From CAWFLT01 sp963816795 (GTDB lineage: Bacteria > Acidobacteriota > Vicinamibacteria > Vicinamibacterales > SCN-69-37), in contig CAWFLT010000014.1 of NCBI GenBank assembly GCA_963816795.1, positions 372,001-436,000 on the forward strand: 64,000 nt of DNA, read 5' to 3'. Below are positions 8,444 through 18,009 of this stretch, piece by piece. The translations under genes and the position numbers were made by a program. How positions within the stretch are numbered: the stretch's first letter is position 1; each line of letters opens with the position of its first letter. The notes under the pieces are model-generated. The model did not search any database. It saw only the letters and a program-made list of their open reading frames with translations, and had not been told where the DNA came from.

Positions 8444-11152
8444 TTGGCCCTTGCTCCGGGCGCGCGTATCGGCGTGTACCAAATTGAGTTCCGGCTTGGT
8501 GCAGGCGGAATGGGCGAAGTGTATCGCGCCCGCGACACGAAACTGGGCCGCGACGTCGCGATCAAGATTCTCCCGAACGATTTCGCTGACGATCCCGAAC
8601 GCGTTGCGCGGTTTCAGCGTGAGGCACAGGTCCTCGCAGCGCTGAACCACCAGCACATCGCGCAACTCTACGGCTTCGAGGAAGGCCCCGCTGGAGCGGA
8701 ACACCGCGTACGTGCCCTCGTGATGGAGCTCGTCGAGGGCTCGACACTGGCCGCGCGTCTTGCGCGAGGGCCGATCCCGATCAACGAAGCGCTGCTGATT
8801 GCGTATCAGATCGCCGAGGCGCTCCATGCCGCCCACGACAAAGGCATTACTCATCGCGATCTCAAGCCTGCAAACGTCGCGCTGACGCTCGATGGCAATG
8901 TGAAGGTTCTGGACTTCGGGCTCGCAAGACTGGATGGAGCAGGTGGAACGAGCGCAGGGGCGGAATCGCCGACCGTGTTGTCCCCCGCGCTGATGACCAG
9001 CGCCGGGATGATCATGGGTACCGCGGCCTATATGTCGCCGGAACAGGCGAAGGGTCGCGTCGCCGACAAGCGCAGTGACGTGTGGGCGTTCGGGTGCGTC
9101 CTTTACGAGATGCTGACCGGCACGCGCGCCTTCGCCGGCGAGAACGTTCCGGAAACGCTGGCTCTGGTGTTGACCAGGGAGCCGGACTGGCTCGCCCTGC
9201 CATCAGACGTGCCCACCGTCGTGCGCACGCTCCTCGAGGGATGCCTCGCCAAGGATCCGCGGAAACGTGTGGCCGATGTCTCGGTGGCGGAGTTCCTGCT
9301 CGAGGAGCGGAACGCCGTGCGGCTCTCAGGTCAGGCGCCAATCCGTCCGTCCGCCGTGCGTCGCGAGCGACTTGCGTGGGCGGCCGGGTTGATCGCAGTC
9401 GCATCAGCGGCCGCTGCAATGGCGACGATTTATCTGTCGAAGCCTGCCGGTGAGACTCCGAGCCTGCGGTTCTCCATCGCGGCGGCTCCTGGCCGGTCGA
9501 TTTGGTCCGGCGGCTTCAACGTTGGAGCGGTCTCGCCAGACGGACTTCGAGTCATTCTTCCTGTGACCCCTCAGACTGGAGGACCGGCCAGACTGGCCAT
9601 CCGAGCGTTAGCGTCCGACGTCGAGACCTTTCAGGAGTTGCAGGGAACGGACGGTGCCAACAGTCCGTTCTGGGCACCGAACAGCCGATTCGTGGGTTTT
9701 CTGTCGGATGGCAAACTGAAGACGATCGCCGTGACCGGCGGCCCGACTCAGATCGTGTGTGAAGCCTCCGGGCTGGTTGCAGCCACATGGAGTCGAGATA
9801 ACGTCATCGTGTTCTCCGCTGGCACTGGCCCCCTGTTTCGCGTGCCGGCGGAAAGCGGGACGCCGGCGCAACTCACGAAACTGGACCCGGCGCGCCAGGA
9901 GACGGCCCACCGTCATCCATCGTTCTTGCCGGACGGCCGTCGTTTCCTGTACGCCGCCACCTCATCGTCCGCCGAAACAAAGGTGTATGTCGGATCACTG
10001 GATCAGGACATGAAGGTGCCGGTGGTGCAATCGGACACCGGGGCCATCTTTGCCGAGGGCTACCTCCTGTTTGTGCGCCAGAGTACCCTGCTTGCCCAGT
10101 CCTTCGATTTAGCGGCGCTGAAGACCTCCGGGGACCCCATCGTCCTGGCGCAGAACATTTCCAACATTCGAAATACGGCAAGCGCCAGTTTTTCGGCGGC
10201 CGGCTCGGGTGTCTTGTCGTACTGGGCCGTCTCCCAGGTCCCGACGCAACTGGCGTGGGTCAGTCGTGCCGGCGACGTGCTCGAACGGGTCGGGCCGCCT
10301 GCCGATCAGACCGAGCTCGAGCTCTCGCCGGACGGGAAACGCGTCGCCCTCAGCGTGTACGACGCCTCGAGGCATAGCCGCGACATCTGGATTCACGATT
10401 TCGAGCGGAACTCGCGAGCCCGTTTCTCATCCGCCGTCGAAGACGGCTGGAGCTCCAGCTGGTCGCCAACTAGTGATCGCCTTGTCTTCAGCGCACGACG
10501 TACGGGGCTGCTCGATCTCTATCAGAAACCGGCAAACGGCGGCAGCGCCGAGCAAGAGTTGGGCAAGGAGGTGGGCAACAACAGATACGCGAATAGCTGG
10601 GCAGCGGATTTTCTCTTGTATCACACTGGGCGAAGTCGATCGGCGACCGGCAACGATATCTGGGCCTTACCGATGTCAGGCGATCTCACACCGCGGCCCT
10701 TTCTCCGAACGTCGGCCAACGAAAAGGACGCCAGATTTTCCCGCGATGGACGATGGGTGGCCTTCACGTCGGACGAATCCGGTCGCGAGGAGGTCTTTGT
10801 CGTCCCCTTCCCCGGGCCCGGCGTCAGGGTTCAGATCTCCACCGAAGGCGGCACCAATCCTCGATGGCGACAGGACGGCACCGAGATCTTCTATCTGAGC
10901 CCCCGCCTCACGCTGATGGCCGCCGCCGTAAACGGACAGAATTCGGAATTCGAACGTCGGGGGGTCAGCCGACTCTTCGAGGCGGTCTTCAGAACCGAGA
11001 ACTATCAGGGCTATGGCCCTGGGTCGGTCTACGACGTGGCGCCGGATGGACAGCGGTTCTTGATCAATCTCGTCACCGGCGCGGAGCAACCCGCACAAAC
11101 GACGATTACGATCGTCACGAACTGGACGTCCTTTCTGCGCGCCGCCCGCTGA
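8444..11152 (+). CDS. Ser/Thr protein kinase with TolB/WD40-like propeller sensor
   Basis: 902 residues. A Hanks-type kinase domain spans about 10-275: glycine loop LGAGGMGEVYRA, catalytic Lys in DVAIKIL, HRDLKPANV loop, and KVLDFGLARL for the DFG motif. One membrane helix near 309-330 (WAAGLIAVASAAAAMATIYL) is followed by about 560 residues of beta-propeller repeats (repeated SPDGKRVAL, SRDGRWVAFTSDESG units) likely to lie outside the membrane. The layout is that of a transmembrane receptor kinase. The start is TTG, giving MALAPGARIGVYQIE, the usual N-terminus in this family. A GATAAT box lies 8 bases upstream. Ligand and targets unknown. Confidence 0.93.
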   Translation: MALAPGARIGVYQIEFRLGAGGMGEVYRARDTKLGRDVAIKILPNDFADDPERVARFQREAQVLAALNHQHIAQLYGFEEGPAGAEHRVRALVMELVEGSTLAARLARGPIPINEALLIAYQIAEALHAAHDKGITHRDLKPANVALTLDGNVKVLDFGLARLDGAGGTSAGAESPTVLSPALMTSAGMIMGTAAYMSPEQAKGRVADKRSDVWAFGCVLYEMLTGTRAFAGENVPETLALVLTREPDWLALPSDVPTVVRTLLEGCLAKDPRKRVADVSVAEFLLEERNAVRLSGQAPIRPSAVRRERLAWAAGLIAVASAAAAMATIYLSKPAGETPSLRFSIAAAPGRSIWSGGFNVGAVSPDGLRVILPVTPQTGGPARLAIRALASDVETFQELQGTDGANSPFWAPNSRFVGFLSDGKLKTIAVTGGPTQIVCEASGLVAATWSRDNVIVFSAGTGPLFRVPAESGTPAQLTKLDPARQETAHRHPSFLPDGRRFLYAATSSSAETKVYVGSLDQDMKVPVVQSDTGAIFAEGYLLFVRQSTLLAQSFDLAALKTSGDPIVLAQNISNIRNTASASFSAAGSGVLSYWAVSQVPTQLAWVSRAGDVLERVGPPADQTELELSPDGKRVALSVYDASRHSRDIWIHDFERNSRARFSSAVEDGWSSSWSPTSDRLVFSARRTGLLDLYQKPANGGSAEQELGKEVGNNRYANSWAADFLLYHTGRSRSATGNDIWALPMSGDLTPRPFLRTSANEKDARFSRDGRWVAFTSDESGREEVFVVPFPGPGVRVQISTEGGTNPRWRQDGTEIFYLSPRLTLMAAAVNGQNSEFERRGVSRLFEAVFRTENYQGYGPGSVYDVAPDGQRFLINLVTGAEQPAQTTITIVTNWTSFLRAAR

Positions 11153-11189
11153 CCGCGTAGTCGGCCCAGCGACATCTCCTTCGCGGACG

Positions 11190-11987
11190 TTAGCGCACGA
11201 GCATCAGGAATCCCGCCACCAGCAGGAGCACGCCGCTGATCCGCGCGCCGAGCAGACCGATCGGCGCCAGTTTTTCAAATGCGACGAATACCGTCAGCGC
11301 CGCAATGACGATCACGTTCATCACGCCTCCGGCAAACAGCAGCAACATCAGCGCCCAGCAGCAGCCCACGCAATAGGCGCCGTGCTCGAGTCCCACAACG
11401 AACGCACCACGCCATCCACTTCGCCATCGGCTCATGAGAAACCCCAGCGGGGACTGGCAGGTCCGCAGACAGGCGTGCTTCATCGGCGTCAGTTGATACG
11501 CGCCTGCGAGAAGCAGCAACGTCGCACCAACCTGGGAATTGGTGACTTCCATCATCGGTGACACAACCAGGAGCGCCGCCAGTCCACGCTGAAGCGCGGT
11601 GGCCCCGAGGCTGAACACCGTCCAGACGACGAGATAGCCCGCTGTGAGCGCGTAGATCTGGCGCCGTGCCGTTCCTTGTGCGGATCGTCGCGCCATGGCG
11701 CCGTAGAGCAGTACCAGAGGTGAGGCGGCCGGGAGCATCATGCCCGTCATCATGACGGTCCACATTGCCCAGAGCAGCAAGAGGTGCGGTAGATCCCAGT
11801 TCGCGGTCATCATCCAGGCACTGGCGCCGGTCATCGGTCCGTACATGTCGCGCGCCATCACGACGATCCAGATCCAGCAGACCAGAGGCAGCAGGACCAG
11901 GAGGACGACCGCGGGCGCGCGGTCGGACTGCAACGCGGATTCGAGGATAGTCGGCGGACGCTCGGCAGGAGGGGCAGGTCCCAGCAT
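11190..11987 (-). CDS. DUF2182 integral membrane protein
   Basis: About 265 residues with six to seven hydrophobic segments. Motifs typical of DUF2182 (predicted metal-binding membrane protein): WAMWTVMMTGMMLPAASP, YQLTPMKHACLRTCQSP and HGAYCVGCCWALM, rich in Met, Cys and His that could hold copper or another soft metal. The ATG at 11987 is chosen because the upstream frame is Arg-rich and lies over the preceding gene. It follows the DUF1326 gene after 35 bases; the two families are commonly paired, which suggests one function. Confidence 0.85.
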   Translation of the reverse strand: MLGPAPPAERPPTILESALQSDRAPAVVLLVLLPLVCWIWIVVMARDMYGPMTGASAWMMTANWDLPHLLLLWAMWTVMMTGMMLPAASPLVLLYGAMARRSAQGTARRQIYALTAGYLVVWTVFSLGATALQRGLAALLVVSPMMEVTNSQVGATLLLLAGAYQLTPMKHACLRTCQSPLGFLMSRWRSGWRGAFVVGLEHGAYCVGCCWALMLLLFAGGVMNVIVIAALTVFVAFEKLAPIGLLGARISGVLLLVAGFLMLVR

Positions 11988-12022
11988 CGAACGGCGGGGC
12001 CGGCCGGTGCGCCGGCGACGCG

Positions 12023-12649
12023 CTACCCGTTGCGCCAGGAAAACGGCGCGTACTGTCCGTTGTTCTTGCCGCTGACGTCTTCCCATGCCAGGCCGAGGGC
12101 ATGCACGCGGCTGTTGGCTGCGCGCGCCAACGCGAAGCGATCCGCGGCCGGATGGCCTGTGTTGTCGAGATGCATCGGCTCGGTGGCGTCAGGGTTGATT
12201 CCCTTGGCGCCTTCGGCAGCCATGTCAACGAAATCTGACGCCTTCACGGACCACTTGGCGCCGCTACGATCGAATCGAATGGGTGCTGGCTGCAGGCCCA
12301 GAAACTTTCCGACAAGTCCCGACAGTGCCGCCATGGGACCGCCCGCGGCACCGCTGGCGATCGCCGTGATCGCTTCGCGCTGTTCGGCGCTTGCTCTCTC
12401 GTCGGCGACGAGTCCGACCGACCAGTTGCCCTTCCCCATCGCCTCCGGCGTGAAGCCCAGCACGATGAAGCCGAGGCCGTCGAGCGAGACCGTTCCGTAG
12501 GTCCCGCGTTCAATATCAAATGCCATGGCAAACGTGCACGACCCCTTGCTCGGCCTGACCGCCATCCCTCCCGGCAGGCACGGGCACACGAAGTCGCAAC
12601 TGCACGTTTCGTAGTATTGGCCGCTGACCTGCCACGTCGGGATCGCCAT
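12023..12649 (-). CDS. DUF1326 domain protein
   Basis: 208 residues, typical of DUF1326: MAIPTWQVSGQYYETCSCDF at the N-terminus, then the VCPC cysteine pair, and GKNNGQYAPFSWRN at the C-terminus. No signal peptide. The start is supported by GGAGGTGG just upstream. It probably forms an operon with the downstream DUF2182 membrane protein. The clustered N-terminal cysteines suggest metal binding, but no reaction is known. Confidence 0.88.
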   Translation of the reverse strand: MAIPTWQVSGQYYETCSCDFVCPCLPGGMAVRPSKGSCTFAMAFDIERGTYGTVSLDGLGFIVLGFTPEAMGKGNWSVGLVADERASAEQREAITAIASGAAGGPMAALSGLVGKFLGLQPAPIRFDRSGAKWSVKASDFVDMAAEGAKGINPDATEPMHLDNTGHPAADRFALARAANSRVHALGLAWEDVSGKNNGQYAPFSWRNG

Positions 12650-12678
12650 CGTCCACCTCCAGGTTGGCGATTGTATCG

Positions 12679-15426
12679 CTACTCCACGCGCAGCGCCTCG
12701 AGCGGATCGATGCGGGCCGCGCGGCGCGCGGGAATCCAGGTCGCGAGAAGCGCCACGCCAAGCACGAACACCGCCACGAGGGCTGAAAGGCCGAGGATTC
12801 CCGCAGGCGGCTCTTTCCCTTCCACCGCCGAGATCACGCGCCCGCCACCGATGGCGAGCGCGAGGCCGATGACCAGGCCGAAGAGACAAAGGCGCAGGCC
12901 GCTTCGTACGAACAGGCGGACGACCTGACGGCTCCCGGCACCGAGCGCGGTGCGAATGCCGATCTCCCGGACGCGCTGCCCCACCGCGAACGCCACCACG
13001 GCGTAGAGGCCAATGGCAGAGAGCAGGAGGGCCAGCGCGCCAGCCGCGCCTGCGGCAGAGATGGCGGTGACCACCGAACGCCGCTCCGACGCTTCGACGG
13101 CCGCGAGCGTTCGCGCGGACACGATCGGCAGCGTCGGTGCTTCGTCGACCGCGGCAGCGCGAATCGCGGGCAGCAGGTGTTCGGCCGGACCGTGCGTGCG
13201 GACGAGAAGGTGGCCGGTCGTGTGCACCGAGGGCATGAAGATGCGCGCCCCATCGCGTCGAGTGCCAGGCAGTTCAGGATGTCGTCCGGCATGCCGCTCG
13301 CCGTCCTGCGCGCCGGTGGTCGCATCGTCCACGACGCCGACGATGGTGAACGTCCGGATGCCGCGCAGATTGCGACCCACCGAGACGAGACGCCGGCCGA
13401 TCGCATCGGCGCCGCCCCAGAGCCGGCGGGCCAGGGCGCTGCCGATGACGATGGCGCCGCGATTCAGCGCTGACTGCGCCGGTGCGTCGGCGGCCTCGAA
13501 GTCGCGGCCGCGCACGAACGAGATGCCCATGAGCTGGAAGTAGCCGGCCGGTGCCGCGATCCCCCGAGCCTGCTGCGGGGAGGCCAGTTCGAGGCCGGCC
13601 ACGACGTCGGCCGGATGCACCTCGACGTCGAAGGAGTCGACGTTCTCCTGCCGCACGACGCCGTCGACGCCGGGCACCGCCGCAAGCCGGTCCTGCAATC
13701 GGACAAGCGTCTGCTCGCGACTGTCGTCGAGCGATCCGTAGCGCGGGTTGACGTTGAAGCGCAGTTCGAGAAGGCGATCGGCGAAGGGTTGCGCCGGCAA
13801 CTCACGCAGATCCGAGCGCATCTCCAGGAACACCGCGCCCATGGCCAAGAGCGCAGGCTGCGTGAAGGCGATCTGAGCGACCACCAACCAGGATTGGAGT
13901 CGGAGACGTCGTGCGACCACGGCGCCGGCCGAGTCCTTCAGTGCCTCCTGCAGCGCCAGACGAGTGGCGTGCAGCGCCGGCGAGAATCCGAACAACAAGC
14001 CAGCGACGAGCGCCAGGGTGAACGTGAACGCGATACTGCGCCAGTCGATCTCGATCGCGAGGTCCGGAATGTTGGCATCGAACAGACGGAAGAGGAGCCA
14101 GATCACGAACAGCCCGAGCGCACCGGCGGCCATCGCCAGCATCACCGTCTCGGTCACGAGTTGCCGAACGATGCGGCGCCGGCCGGCGCCGAGCGCGAGC
14201 CGCACGGCGATCTCGCGCCGGCGCGCGACGCCGAGACCGGCGAGCAGCGCGCTGACGTTCGTGCACGTGATCAGCAGGACGAGCACGGGAAACATCAGGG
14301 CGATCACCGGGCCGGCCGAGGGCCGGCTCATCGGCGCCCGATGGCGGAAAGTAGTTGTTGCCGATCAGCGGGACGACGTCGGTGGACGCAGCGATACCCG
14401 ACGTCGCCTGCAGCGACGCTCGTGCGGCGATCGCCTCGACGGTCGGTCCCGTCTCCTCGGCGAGCACACCGGGCTGCAGGCGCGCCGCGAGGCCAAAGCG
14501 GGCGTCGTCGTAGCTGGTGAGCGTCGGGGTCGTGCGCTGCACCTGCGGACGCGTGCTGAGCGGCAGCCAGACGCGCATCTGCGACCCGCCCGTCCGCGCA
14601 CCGGCGAATCGGCGCGGCGCGACGCCGACGATCGTGACCGTGACGCCGTTCACTTTCATCGCCCGGCCGATCACGTCCGGCGAGCGCTCGAAGTGTCTCT
14701 CCCACAGCACGTGGCTGATCACGGCGACGAGCGGCGGCGCGGGGTCGGCATCGTTCGCGTCCACCGGGAGCCCGGCGCCGAGAACCGGGCGAAGACCCAG
14801 CACTTGAAAATAGTTGCCGGTGACGTAGGTCACGGCGCCGCTCTGCGGGTTCGCCTCGCGCGTGCCGACGTCGAAGACGATATCGGACGATGTCCATGCG
14901 GCGACGTCGCTGAACAGCGTTCGCTGCGCCGCGTACTCCCGATACTCGGGATATGAGAACTCGCGGCCGATCGCACGACCCGGCTGGGTGCGGTCGATGC
15001 CGCGGATCCGGACCAGCGACTCCTGCCGCGGGATGCCCGGCACTGGGCCGCTGGCGAACGACCGGACGAACAGGAACAGCGCGGTGCTGAAGCCGATCCC
15101 GAGCGCGAAGATCCCGATCATCGTCGCGGTGGCAATCGGCGCGCGCGCGACGTGACGGGCTGCGAAACGGAGGTCCTGAACCGTGTGTTCGATCACGTTC
15201 ACGCGTCGCACGTCCCGGCACGCTTCCTTCGACTGTTCGATGCCGCCGAACGCGCGCAGGCCTCCTGACGCGCCTGCTCGCGCGGCACGCCGCGGGCGAC
15301 CTCCGCTGCCACTCGCCGGTCGATGTGGTCGCGGATTTCGTCGTCGAGCTCCTGCTCGACGCGAGCGCGGCGAAACACCGACCGCAGTCGAAGCCGCAGG
15401 GTGGACAGCAGGCGCCGCAGCCGCAT
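12679..15426 (-). CDS. ADOP/MacB-type ABC permease, two frameshifts as read
   Basis: About 915 residues if two single-base shifts are repaired. The N-terminal cytoplasmic domain (RARVEQELDDEIRDHIDRRV) begins at 15426 and loses frame after REQARQEA near 15250, where GCCTG stands for an expected GCCCTG. The next frame gives LRAFGGIEQSKEACRD and runs through the first helix and periplasmic domain to NNYFPPSGA near 14340. A second shift there leads into MSRPSAGPVIALMFPVLVLL, the FtsX helices, a second periplasmic domain and the C-terminal block ending RAARIDPLEALRVE. All family domains are present in order. The start is 2 bases past the PadR stop, so the pair is an operon. Substrate unknown. Confidence 0.85.
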
Positions 15427-15428
15427 CG

Positions 15429-15764
15429 CTACAACTCCTTCACCTTGACGACGCGCGAGATGGCTCCGGAGAGTCGATCCCAGTCAGCCATTTCCCGATC
15501 GAGCGCGCGCCGGCCAGCCCGCGAGAGCGTGTAGAACTTGGCGCGGCGACCGGTGTCGGAGACCTGCCACGTGGCGGTCAGCCAGCCCTCGTGCTCGAGC
15601 TTGTGGAGGGCTGGATAGAGCGAGCCTTCGCTGACCTGCAGCACGTCACCGGACACCTGCTTCAGGCGTTGAGCGATCGCCCACCCGTGAAGCGGCCCGA
15701 GCGCGACGATTTTGAGAAGCAGCAGGTCGAGCGTGCCCTGCACCAGATCAGACGGTCTGCTCAT
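15429..15764 (-). CDS. PadR-family transcriptional regulator
   Basis: 111 residues. Winged helix of the PadR N-terminal family: LVQGTLDLLLLKIVALGPLHGWAI, then SEGSLYPALHKLEHEGWL and the wing GRRAKFYTLSRAGRRAL. It lacks the long C-terminal dimerisation region of classical PadR, as is usual for copies paired with ADOP permeases. It sits directly before the permease gene and is likely an autorepressor of the operon. A perfect inverted repeat lies between its -10-like box and its start codon. Confidence 0.92.
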   Translation of the reverse strand: MSRPSDLVQGTLDLLLLKIVALGPLHGWAIAQRLKQVSGDVLQVSEGSLYPALHKLEHEGWLTATWQVSDTGRRAKFYTLSRAGRRALDREMADWDRLSGAISRVVKVKEL

Positions 15765-15766
15765 AC

Positions 15767-15787
15767 ACCTCGGTTACCGAGGTTATA
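15767..15787 (-). promoter_or_regulatory. Candidate PadR operator overlapping promoter
   Basis: ACCTCGGT-T-ACCGAGGT at 15767-15783 is a perfect inverted repeat with 8-base arms and a 1-base centre. On the minus strand TATAAC (15787-15782) precedes it and padR starts 17 bases after that box, so the repeat would cover the transcription start. This fits binding by the PadR dimer. Inference from position and symmetry. Confidence 0.6.
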
Positions 15788-15839
15788 CCACAAATGACCG
15801 CGGCGGCACGAGCTGTGCGAGCGCGATAGCATTGGGACC

Positions 15840-16377
15840 GTGACCGAGTCAGAGGCACTTTCGTCCGCTGCCGATGCCGACCCGGCACCGATCGCTGACG
15901 GCGTCCTGCGCCAGCTCGATCCCAACACGATCCGCGTCGACCGGACCGCGTCCTGGATCTTCACGTCGGTGGTCGGCGTGTTCCTGCTGATCCAGCTCAT
16001 CGTGAACGTGTTCGGTGGGCCGTGGCGCATCGCCATCGGACTGGCGCTGACGATCGGTGTCGGCGGATTCCTGGCCTGGCTGTCCCACCGATGGCCCGAG
16101 ATCTCGTACCGGCACACGTTCTACCGCGTCGACCCACAGGGCATCGAGATTCGGCGCGGCGTGGTCTGGCGCTCGCAGGATCAACGTTCCGAAATCGCGC
16201 GTACAGCACACCGATGTGTCCCAGGGACCGCTGGAGCGGAGATATGCGCTCGGCACGCTGGTCATTTACACGGCGGGCACCGATCACGCGAAGGTCGAGC
16301 TGCCAGGGCTCACCCACGCGCGGGCGATGCGCATCCGCGATCACCTGCTCCCGTCCGGCGGCGACGATGCCGTCTGA
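15840..16377 (+). CDS. bPH2-domain membrane protein, YdbS-like, one frameshift
   Basis: About 178 residues with two membrane helices (WIFTSVVGVFLLIQLIVNVF and IAIGLALTIGVGGFLAWL) followed by a bacterial PH (bPH2) domain beginning YRVDPQGIEIRRGVVWR. The frame then changes between about 16165 and 16185: the other frame continues RRINVPKSRVQHTDVSQGPL and ends LPGLTHARAMRIRDHLLP, the usual YdbS end. It starts with GTG and overlaps the next bPH2 gene by 11 bases, matching the ydbS-ydbT pair. Role unknown. Confidence 0.78.
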
Positions 16378-17899
16378 CGCGACGCCCTCGGCGGCGACGC
16401 GACGACTGCATCCGTGGTCGGTGCTGTTCCTGGCGGCCGGCCAATTGCGGCAGTTCGCGGTGCCCGTGGTCATTGCGCTGGTGCTGGGCTCGCGGTCGCG
16501 CGAAGCGGCGTGGCAGACCTACGCGCTGCCCCTCATGATTCCCTACGCGCTGTTCGTCGTCGTCCGCTACTGGACCTTCAACTACACGTTCGGCGACAAC
16601 GAGCTGGTGATTCGATCCGGTTTGTTCTTCAAGAACGAGCGCCACGTGCCGTACTCGCGGATCCAGAACCTGGATGCGGTGCAGAACGCGATCCATCGGC
16701 TGGTCGGCGTGGTCGACGTCCGGGTCGACACGGGCAGCGGCGCGGAGGCGGATGCGACGCTCAGCGTCGTCTCGTGGCCGGCGTACGAGGAGATGCGTCG
16801 GCGGGTGCTCGGCGAGCGATCGGTCGCACGCGGCACTGACGTCGCGGACGGCTCCGCCGAGCGCACGGTTCTGGCACTGCGCCCCCGCGACCTCACCGTG
16901 CTCGGCCTCATCGAGAACCGGGCGGCGGTGCTGGTCGCCGCCGTGGTGGGACTGCTCTTGGAAACGGGCATGCTCGAGCGTGCCGTCAGCCGTGTCGGCA
17001 TCGACGTGGCCGCGCCTGGCGTCCTGCGTCGTCTCGCCGTCTCGATCTTCCGCGATGGCGTATTGCCGTTCGACGACATCCTCAGAGCGGGCGCCGCAAT
17101 CGTTGGACTGCTGCTTGTGCTCCGCATCTTCTCCGTCGTCTGGGCCATCGTGCGGTTGTACGGGTTCCGGCTGACGCTCGTCGGCGCCGATCTGCGGACC
17201 GAGTACGGGCTGCTCACTCGTGTGTCGGCGACGGCGCCGCTGCACCGCATTCAGACGTTGACGGTCAGGCGCGGGCTCTTGCACCGCTGGTTCGATCGGG
17301 CCTCGGTCAGGGTCGAAACGGCGGGAGGCCGGGCAGCGGGCGCGGCGGCAGGGCCATCGTCACGCGGGCGCGAGTCGCTGGCGCCGATCATCGACGAGCC
17401 GGCATTGCCCGCCCTGCTGCGCATCGTCCTGCCTGACCTCAGCCTGGGAGAACCGGTCTGGCACGGCCCGGCGCCCGGCGCGTTCGGCCGCGAGCTGCGG
17501 GCGCGGCTGGTGCTCGCGCTGATTGGCGCGCTGCTGTCAGCGTTCGTCCTGGGATGGTGGGCCGTCGGCGTCCTGGCGTTGCTCATCGCGTGGGCCTGGA
17601 TCAGCGCGCGCACCTATACCGCGCACCTCGGCTGGGCTGTGATCGACGGCGCGGTACTCTTCCGGACCGGATGGATCTGGCGGCACCTGACCGTCGCGCG
17701 CTTCAGCAAGCTGCAGGCCGTGTCGATGACGCAGTCGCCGTTCGATCGCCGGCATGGCATGGCGTCGGTCCGCGTCGACACGGCCGGCGCCGGCGCCGCG
17801 TCACACCGCGTGGACATTCCGTATCTCTCTGTCGAGACGGCGACCGAGCTGTTTGGACAACTCGGCACGGTGGCGGCCCGCACGGCGTTTCGCTGGTAG
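16367..17899 (+). CDS. bPH2-domain membrane protein, YdbT-like
   Basis: 510 residues with three bPH2 repeats alternating with paired membrane helices: YTFGDNELVIRSGLFFKNER and VPYSRIQNLDAVQN first, YGFRLTLVGADLRTEYGLL and APLHRIQTLTVRRGLLHR second, LGWAVIDGAVLFRTGWIWRH and FSKLQAVSMTQSPFDRRHG third. This is the YdbT layout. The ATG at 16367 lies inside the end of the YdbS-like gene, so the two are probably translationally coupled. Inner-membrane location expected; function unknown. Confidence 0.85.
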   Translation: MPSDATPSAATRRLHPWSVLFLAAGQLRQFAVPVVIALVLGSRSREAAWQTYALPLMIPYALFVVVRYWTFNYTFGDNELVIRSGLFFKNERHVPYSRIQNLDAVQNAIHRLVGVVDVRVDTGSGAEADATLSVVSWPAYEEMRRRVLGERSVARGTDVADGSAERTVLALRPRDLTVLGLIENRAAVLVAAVVGLLLETGMLERAVSRVGIDVAAPGVLRRLAVSIFRDGVLPFDDILRAGAAIVGLLLVLRIFSVVWAIVRLYGFRLTLVGADLRTEYGLLTRVSATAPLHRIQTLTVRRGLLHRWFDRASVRVETAGGRAAGAAAGPSSRGRESLAPIIDEPALPALLRIVLPDLSLGEPVWHGPAPGAFGRELRARLVLALIGALLSAFVLGWWAVGVLALLIAWAWISARTYTAHLGWAVIDGAVLFRTGWIWRHLTVARFSKLQAVSMTQSPFDRRHGMASVRVDTAGAGAASHRVDIPYLSVETATELFGQLGTVAARTAFRW

Positions 17900-17948
17900 C
17901 ACGCGGGAGGCAGGCGCGGCGGATGGGCCGGCGGTTCGGTACGGACAG

Positions 17949-17993
17949 AAAAAAGCAGGGCCGCGCTCGGCGTCGAGACGCCGGCGCGGCCCC
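17949..17993 (-). terminator. Rho-independent terminator of the LPKTA-protein gene
   Basis: Read on the minus strand, a strong GC hairpin (9-bp stem GGGCCGCGC/GCGCGGCCC at 17958-17992, with a further GGCGTC/GACGCC stem inside) is followed by six T residues (17954-17949). It lies just past the stop at 18010. On the plus strand the hairpin lacks a T tract. Confidence 0.8.
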
Positions 17994-18009
17994 AGATCAA
18001 ACCGATCGA

